From Arbacia lixula (Eukaryota > Echinodermata > Echinoidea > Arbacioida > Arbaciidae), in NCBI GenBank assembly GCA_963669155.1, contig OZ022587.1:23503074-23567073 (forward strand): a stretch of DNA of 64,000 nucleotides, read 5' to 3'. Positions within the stretch are counted from its first letter, which is position 1, and every line of letters starts with the position of its first letter. The position numbers and the translations under genes are program-made. The notes under the pieces were generated by a model that worked only from the letters and a program-made list of their open reading frames with translations, made no database searches and was not told the DNA's origin. Below, piece by piece: positions 58,501-64,000 of the stretch.

Positions 58501-60287
58501 GCAGAAAAGAAATCACTACTTCGAACGGTTTAAACACTCGAGACACGAGTCAACGCCCTTGTTCTGAATCCTAGTTAATCCTTTCAATTCACAATAAAAC
58601 CATGTAAGATAAAAAAAAAAAAACACCACCTTATTGTTCGTAGGACTGAACATTAAACATCGTTTTAATATAATTACTTTAATCTCATCTTACTTCTAGG
58701 CGATGGGACTTAAGGGTAATGCTGAACGGTGAACAAGATAAATGTTTGTGTGTTTTTATAGACATACAGACACTCGTTTGATGAACATAATCTACACAAA
58801 CCGATCAGTCATTTTACTCACTTACTCGTCTGTCAATAATCTATTCATTATTTGTACAAGACAATTAAACGATAACGGAAGAATTAATATGTCATATGAA
58901 CAATACTTAGTATTGCATATTGTTTACCAATAACATCCACTTATTTAAATCATATCACATGCACATACTCTACACATTATAACGAAATTACACGGAGCTC
59001 TTTGGCACGATATACATATTCATTCAAGAATAAAGCAGTTCATCATCTTGCCTCACTCATTTGAATTGAAACTATTGTGATATGAAGTCGTAAAGGCCAC
59101 TCGTCCCGTTTTAATACACGGGCATGTCTTATCAACATGTAAGTACTAATTGCATTTCAATTACAAGCATGCCCAATAGAACACCATCCGCTGATGGTTT
59201 TATTCACAATGGTATGATCAAGTTATTGTCCTACAGAAAAGACTCCACTCCCATATAGACATGATAAAAGTGCGCTGTGGGTAATCTCCTCAACATATTT
59301 GCACTGACATGACTGATAAACTTCAGATGAAGATTGTGGGAAGCCACAGGGTTACAAACTACGGAACAGTATATTTAACACATGGCAATCGTCCACACAT
59401 TTACATAATGTTAGCAAAAAACATCCGGCGGTCTCGGGAAGATGAGAACAGTACTCTGATCCGTAACCATCACACATTACCATTGATATGGCCAAAACTG
59501 CGTTCCATGTCGGCTTTTTCTCAAACTTCCTTATACATGTTTCTGTTCAGTACATCTTTTCAAATCAACCTAAATCAAAGGTGATATTCTCCTTTAAGAT
59601 GCTCAGGAAGCAAAATGGGAGATTGTCTTCTTCCAAAGCACCTGTGATAACTCTTATATAACTAATTTCCAAGTATGTCGAAAAAGGGTAAATGATTGCA
59701 TTCAATTTCATAACAACGGGAAACTTTAAAATAATGCATTATGATACGCCAGTTTTGTGTCCGTTGAATACAAGTGGTTTTGCAGATCAGTGTGGTGAGA
59801 AAAATTGTCGACATGTCCTCAGAAGAGTAAATAGAGTAATTTGTGATCAATTCTGATAGTTTCACTAAATAATATCCACGCATTTTCATTTTATTACGTA
59901 TCAGATTCAGTCATACTTGGTCAATCTAGATGCCACAATACTAAGTATATGCCTTAGATGACGGTTGTAGAGAAAGGTTGTGTTAGATATGCAATAATGC
60001 TGACAGAATCGATCTAATTCAAATAAATTGTGCTATAATCAAGCGAACAGGTAACATTTTTTGTTGGGTCGTCATAACATTTAAATATTTCACATTAAAC
60101 ACAAGTCTTGTTTTTGTACTAATTTGGAGTGTATCTACATGTGTATTTTTCTTCGCTCTCTCTCTCTCTCATCCAAGGAGGCAAGATAAACCCTAGTATT
60201 AAGAGTCATACCACGAGCTTAGGCACATACAGACGCCTGGAAAAATATATATATACATTTTAATCAGAATGAATGCTATTATGTGCC
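58501..60287. other. Intergenic stretch downstream of gene B
   Basis: AT-rich sequence with a (CT)n run at 60,156-60,171 and an (AT)n run near 60,246-60,257. No exon was recognised. Confidence 0.45.
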
Positions 60288-60293
60288 TTTATT
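60288..60293 (-). terminator. Poly(A) signal AATAAA of gene B
   Basis: On the minus strand AATAAA lies about 93 nt downstream of the gene B stop codon, a normal distance for a short 3' UTR. The plus strand reads TTTATT here. Confidence 0.6.
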
Positions 60294-60385
60294 ATTATTC
60301 TGGAGGTTATAGAGGTGATTATTCTCTTGTAAAAGACATTTTACATGACGTTGACGTTGATGAAAGTGGTGAAAGAAGCAATTCT

Positions 60386-60565
60386 TCAGACGATGACGCA
60401 TTTTCTCCTTCTTCGTCCGATGCTCTGTGATTGGGTGGTTAATGGTACCCCAGCAGTAGGGTCATCTTGGTCGAGATGAGTGGCTCCTGGTACCCCAGGA
60501 GGAGGGTCATCTTGGTCGAAGTCTCCATTGTCACTCTCTTCACTACAGATGTCTTTCCATGTATG
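60386..60565 (-). CDS. Gene B, terminal exon with polybasic CaaX-like C terminus
   Basis: The exon starts after ctctcttttcatgcag with CAT ACA TGG (HTWKDICSEE) and ends at TGA (60,388-60,386), for 59 codons. The middle is a two-copy repeat, FDQDDPPPGVP and LDQDDPTAGVP. The end reads SIGRRRRKCVIV-stop. A cysteine followed by two aliphatic residues and one terminal residue is a CaaX box, a substrate for farnesyl- or geranylgeranyl-transferase, and the five basic residues just before it resemble the membrane-binding second signal of Ras and Rac proteins. Val as the last residue is acceptable but not the best. If used, it would tether the protein to the inner face of a membrane. Confidence 0.75.
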   Translation of the reverse strand, partial: HTWKDICSEESDNGDFDQDDPPPGVPGATHLDQDDPTAGVPLTTQSQSIGRRRRKCVIV

Positions 60566-60785
60566 CTGCATGAAAAGAGAGACGCTATTTACCTATTGCC
60601 ATCTGAATTGACGTATGAGTCATGAATCTTGTACTAAGGGGATTCAAACCATTCCGCCCTAATCTATTTCGAATAGATAACACAACATGCGACGATTGGT
60701 CATTGTCATAGGGGGTTGTACATGCACTTTGGAAATGATGTTTTTGTTGCTGATAGGGATTGAGTATGGGGTGGAGTGGTGTTCT

Positions 60786-60852
60786 TTGATGTTGTTGTTG
60801 TTGTTGCTGTTGTGTGTGTGTGTGTGTGTGTGTGTGTGGGGGGGGGGGGGGG
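60786..60852. repeat. Compound (GTT)n, (GT)n and poly(G) microsatellite
   Basis: A short GTT run leads into a GT run of about 28 nt and then a run of about 14 G. It lies in the last intron of gene B. Confidence 0.85.
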
Positions 60853-61555
60853 TCTGAACGCCCCTATCCATATCGGCAAACCTAGCACATGAAGAAGGCG
60901 AAATAAATCAGACGTAACTATCAGCTAGATAATGCTCGAATTATGCAATGTATACATTAACCTTCATGACATAGTGAGTACGTGATACGAAGAAATTAAT
61001 CCAATAAAAACTTTGTGAGTACATTATTCGCTCAAGACTTATTTTTACAGTCCTGGGTAGTACTAATAAACTTAGTTCATCCGATAATGAGGGGAGTAAT
61101 GATAAAATTTGATGAAATATTTACCGCGAGTAGAGACAATTCAGCGCCTTACGGATAATCTATAAATGGCTTGTAAGGACAACTGTAACAATTTTTTTAA
61201 CTACACAAGTTGCTCACAATTTAGTATAAGCATTATGTTTTTACCGAACTGACTCATTGCATGTGCCCTTGATCTGCTTACTGCAATCCATCAGGTGATT
61301 TAAATCACAGGTATACACACTCCACCTCCTACGTAACCTTCACACGATACATTTTGTATTATTCTTTGAAAGAAAGGTTCATAATTTCCCGTGTTTTTAT
61401 AAAAAAATCCTTGTAGTCCAATATTTTGCGTTCTCTTTTAAACACCGTGGTTCATATTGTAGTTTCGTTCAACCCTTGTGACTCCATGCAGAGTCTAGAT
61501 TGAAGAATACTATGACAATAAGATTGAATAGAAATGTTCAAGTCACTTGACGTAC
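60853..61555. other. Last intron of gene B
   Basis: AT-rich, with no exon or transposon recognised between the donor at 61,555 and the microsatellite. Confidence 0.55.
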
Positions 61556-61658
61556 CAATCGTGGCTGACCGTGATCTACCGTTACGTCCATCCTTCCTGT
61601 CTGGTTCATTTCCTCGGCAGCAGAATCCAGGTGCGCATCTTCTCCACATCTTCTGATC
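61556..61658 (-). CDS. Gene B, charged linker exon (34 codons)
   Basis: The exon begins after caattttctcacag with G completing an Arg codon, then reads IRRCGEDAHLDSAAEEMNQT and GRMDVTVDHGQPRL. The donor is TTG followed by GTACGTCA. Entry phase (one leading base) fits the LRR exon, and exit phase 0 fits the terminal exon. No domain was recognised. It is acidic, probably disordered, and links the LRR-like part to the C-terminal tail. Confidence 0.65.
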
Positions 61659-62912
61659 CTGTGAGAAAATTGAATAATTTGAACATCAACAATAAAAGAG
61701 AAGTGAATCATTATAGTAGCATTGGGGTACACTACATAATATTTTGAATCTTGTTTTTGATACTGAGAATGAATTGCATAATATGCCTGTATAATTGGAA
61801 AGAAATTTTGCTCAAAAACAGGATAAAGATATCTACCATTTATTATTTTTTATTTATTGATTATTTATTTATTTATCTATCTGTTAATTATTTATTGAAG
61901 TCTTCTTTAAAAATACAGGGTATGCAACCTCAGTTAAAAAAAAAAAAAAAAACTGCTTTACAGGTGCGCCCTGTATATACAAACAAAACATTTACAGATG
62001 GTGATACAACACATTTACAGGTGGTATACAAAATATTTACAGGTGGTAAACCATAGAAATAAAAACGCTACATTTCCACTATGTTTGCTCGATAAAACAT
62101 ACATTATGGTCCAAAAAAGTTAGTGTAGTTGCCGTGAGGTAGACATAATTGGATGGGGGACGCGATGATAATTGTTTCATAAATAATCAATCTAATGGGG
62201 ATTAATACACTATGAATGACTGTGCGCGATATCTTTTGATTTGTAAACCTGTCCAATACCCGACAAAAGGTATAGCGCCATCTCTTGACACAATATGCTC
62301 ACTGTGACTGACTTTATCCTTACTGTGCCAGACGTGTAGTAATGCACACACACCCAATAGAACATTAGTTTATCTGGCATAAAAAGGGTTAATAATCAAG
62401 AGGATTCTGAGGACGAGAAACCAATCAACGACATTCGACCATAATGAGAAGAAACGAGCATTACATGCCCTGCACAATGTGAGATCCAAAGAAGAAGCAT
62501 ACTCTACATTTTTACCAGACTCTTTATAGTCATATTCTATATTTTAGTAAAATACATTCAAAATTAGGCTAATTACTTTGATAAGTACTGGGATCACACG
62601 TTTCTAATTTTGTTTCCTCTCTGGGGGATGGAGGAATTTTTGAGGATTTTTAGGGGGGGGGGGGAGTAGTTTCTGAAATAAAGAATAGATAATTACTGCT
62701 TGTAATCATGACGGTATGACTTGTGCACATGTGTATTGTACACAATTTAACAATCGTAACCATCTCCAATAGTCCTGTAACCACTAGTGTGATTTGATTA
62801 TCGTGTCCTCATGCAATGGCCATCAACATAACGACATAACGTAACACAACAAAACAACGTGTGAGTGTATCATATCGCAGGTAATGTCGCCCACACTGAA
62901 ACTCTGCTTTAC
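61659..62912. other. Intron of gene B
   Basis: Contains a poly(A) run near 61,936-61,951, degenerate acatttacaggtggt repeats at 61,986-62,047, and a G-run at 62,653-62,664. No exon was recognised. Confidence 0.6.
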
Positions 62913-63274
62913 CTGACAAGCCTGAGTGACGGATGACTGGAGATGGAACTCAGCAGGGATCGCGCATCATTACTTCTCCACGTGAAGTCACTGAATGTCA
63001 GCTTGATGGGATAAGGGAAGACCCTGGCTAACTTCCGCAGGGGGGCGGTTGATGCATCTCGAACCCTAAACTCACCAGCTACAACGTAGAGTACTCTGAC
63101 GCTCGGTAGCTGGAGCTGGGCTGGGAGAGGATACCCCAGATTAACCACCAGGGTGACTCTCTGCAGGGAGGGAAACACTGCCCTCATGTTGTCATACGTC
63201 CACCTAGACAATGTCAGGTCATCTACCACCAGCCTGGTCAATGGACGAGGAGGGATGTTGTCTCCACCAGCAGC
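62913..63274 (-). CDS. Gene B, LRR-like exon (120 codons and 2 nt)
   Basis: The exon starts after ttttttatgatcgcag with GCT GCT GGT and ends GTC AG before GTAAAGCAG. Translation has repeating hydrophobic strands: LTRLVVDDLTLS, FPSLQRVTLVVNLG, LPSVRVLYVVAGEF, LRKLARVFPYPIKLTFSDF and HPSLRLV. The L-x-x-L-x-L spacing and the (F/L/H)PS(L/V)-x-x-(V/L) phrase recurring every 25-35 residues are typical of irregular leucine-rich repeats. It has no close similarity to the gene A LRR exons. An in-frame TTG is the first codon of the long open frame, but the exon is internal and needs no start. LRRs here would be the C-terminal recognition part of a larger protein. Confidence 0.75.
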
Positions 63275-64000
63275 CTGCGATCATAAAAAACAAGACCCAC
63301 AGTGTTTCAATTAAGACCAGTTTAATTATACACCCAAAGTTACAAATGGTTTAGGTGAACACGGAGGAAACGATCATATCCCTTGTTAGGTTTGATATAT
63401 GTATCGATCATTTCGAGCGCTCACCTGCTCACTGTTCATCCTATTATTATTTACATTTTTTATTGTACTGTGTTTGCGATGTGGCGGTGGGGTGGATGGA
63501 AATAGGAGTCTACGGGTTTTATCATGTGCGTGTATGATTGTGTATATGAATATATAATGTAAATGCAAACATGTACGTGTGTGTGTGTGTGTGTGTGTTC
63601 TCGCGCATGTGCACATTTAACATGCCTAACTCCCTCTATTTTCTCTCTCTTTTCTAATCAAAGGTCAAAGGCAATGTTGTAGAAACCTATTGTGCACGAG
63701 CAATCAACATAACGTGACTGAGCAATCAACAAGACTGAGCAATCAACAAGCAAAAGTAACGGTATGTGAACGTGGTTAACACCTCGCCCAGCATTCAACT
63801 CTTTGAAATCATAAAATATTCTATGGCGTACAACACTATGGTTTTCACAAGAATTATCTTCGACGTTCGATCAAGGAGCTTTCAATGGTACCTAGCTAGT
63901 TATGTATAATATGAAATAAACATATGTAAGGAGTATATAAGGCACAATAGACGATTGAGTAGCAAGTATCTTCAAACATGGAGCGAGAAATATCACAGAC
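63275..64000. other. Upstream intron of gene B, window end
   Basis: Contains a (GT)n run at 63,580-63,599 and a short caatcaac(a/g)-type repeat at about 63,697-63,750. No exon was found, so the preceding gene B exon lies beyond the window. Confidence 0.5.

Larger units (their letters stand above)
60386..64000 (-). other. Gene B span: 3' end of an LRR-type gene, 5' part outside window
   Basis: Three minus-strand exons (63,274-62,913, 61,658-61,556 and 60,565-60,386) join with agreeing phases (2 then 0) and GT-AG introns, giving 214 codons before the stop. The order is LRR-like region, a charged linker, a tandem acidic repeat and a polybasic CaaX-type end. The upstream exons are not in the window, so the nature of the N-terminal half is unknown. 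It may be another NLR-type receptor, since gene A lies on the same strand, but no Death or NACHT sequence is visible. Confidence 0.6.

Overview
The window looks like nuclear DNA of a marine invertebrate deuterostome, most likely a sea urchin, with amphioxus or another echinoderm as alternatives. The reasons are a Death-NACHT-LRR receptor gene of the type greatly expanded in echinoids and amphioxus, a 2A-like recoding motif in its leader, CR1-like retrotransposon relics, and large foldback elements that resemble the sea-urchin TU family. No prokaryotic gene organisation is visible. All supported host exons lie on the minus strand.

Gene A (33,324 down to at least 4,285, continuing past the left edge). 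Six exons join in phase into 1,005 codons: a leader exon (WRARIG motif, then a long Ser/Thr/Asp/Glu-rich tail), an exon ending in a 2A-like motif (DVERNPGP), a Death-domain exon, a 519-codon NACHT exon, and two LRR exons of 54 and 57 codons with phase 0 at both ends. The model predicts that translation yields two products: a leader of about 280 residues and a Death-NACHT-LRR receptor beginning at the Pro of the 2A motif. The intron between the 2A exon and the Death exon is about 18.9 kb. It holds retroelement fragments, a 5.3-kb foldback element, a Penelope-like inverted structure, a 214-bp satellite, a CpG-rich promoter-like block and a second foldback element.

Gene B (right edge, 3' end at 60,386). 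Three exons join in phase: a 362-nt LRR-like exon, a 103-nt exon and a terminal exon. The protein ends in a polybasic stretch followed by Cys-Val-Ile-Val and stop, a plausible CaaX prenylation signal. A poly(A) signal follows about 93 nt downstream. Its 5' part lies beyond position 64,000.

Between the genes (33.3-60.4 kb) no further host gene could be supported. The interval holds a 1.8-kb trinucleotide tract, a TIR element of about 3.5 kb with a nested element, a CA/CG-rich higher-order repeat, a locus in three diverged tandem copies (one followed by a 1.9-kb array of a 27-bp repeat), and a 2.8-kb foldback element flanked by an 8-bp target duplication. The left 4 kb holds a decayed Myb/SANT-like gene, a hairpin and minisatellites.

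Splice sites, domains and repeat boundaries were read by eye. Exon phases agree throughout, which supports the models, but no transcript or database evidence was available.
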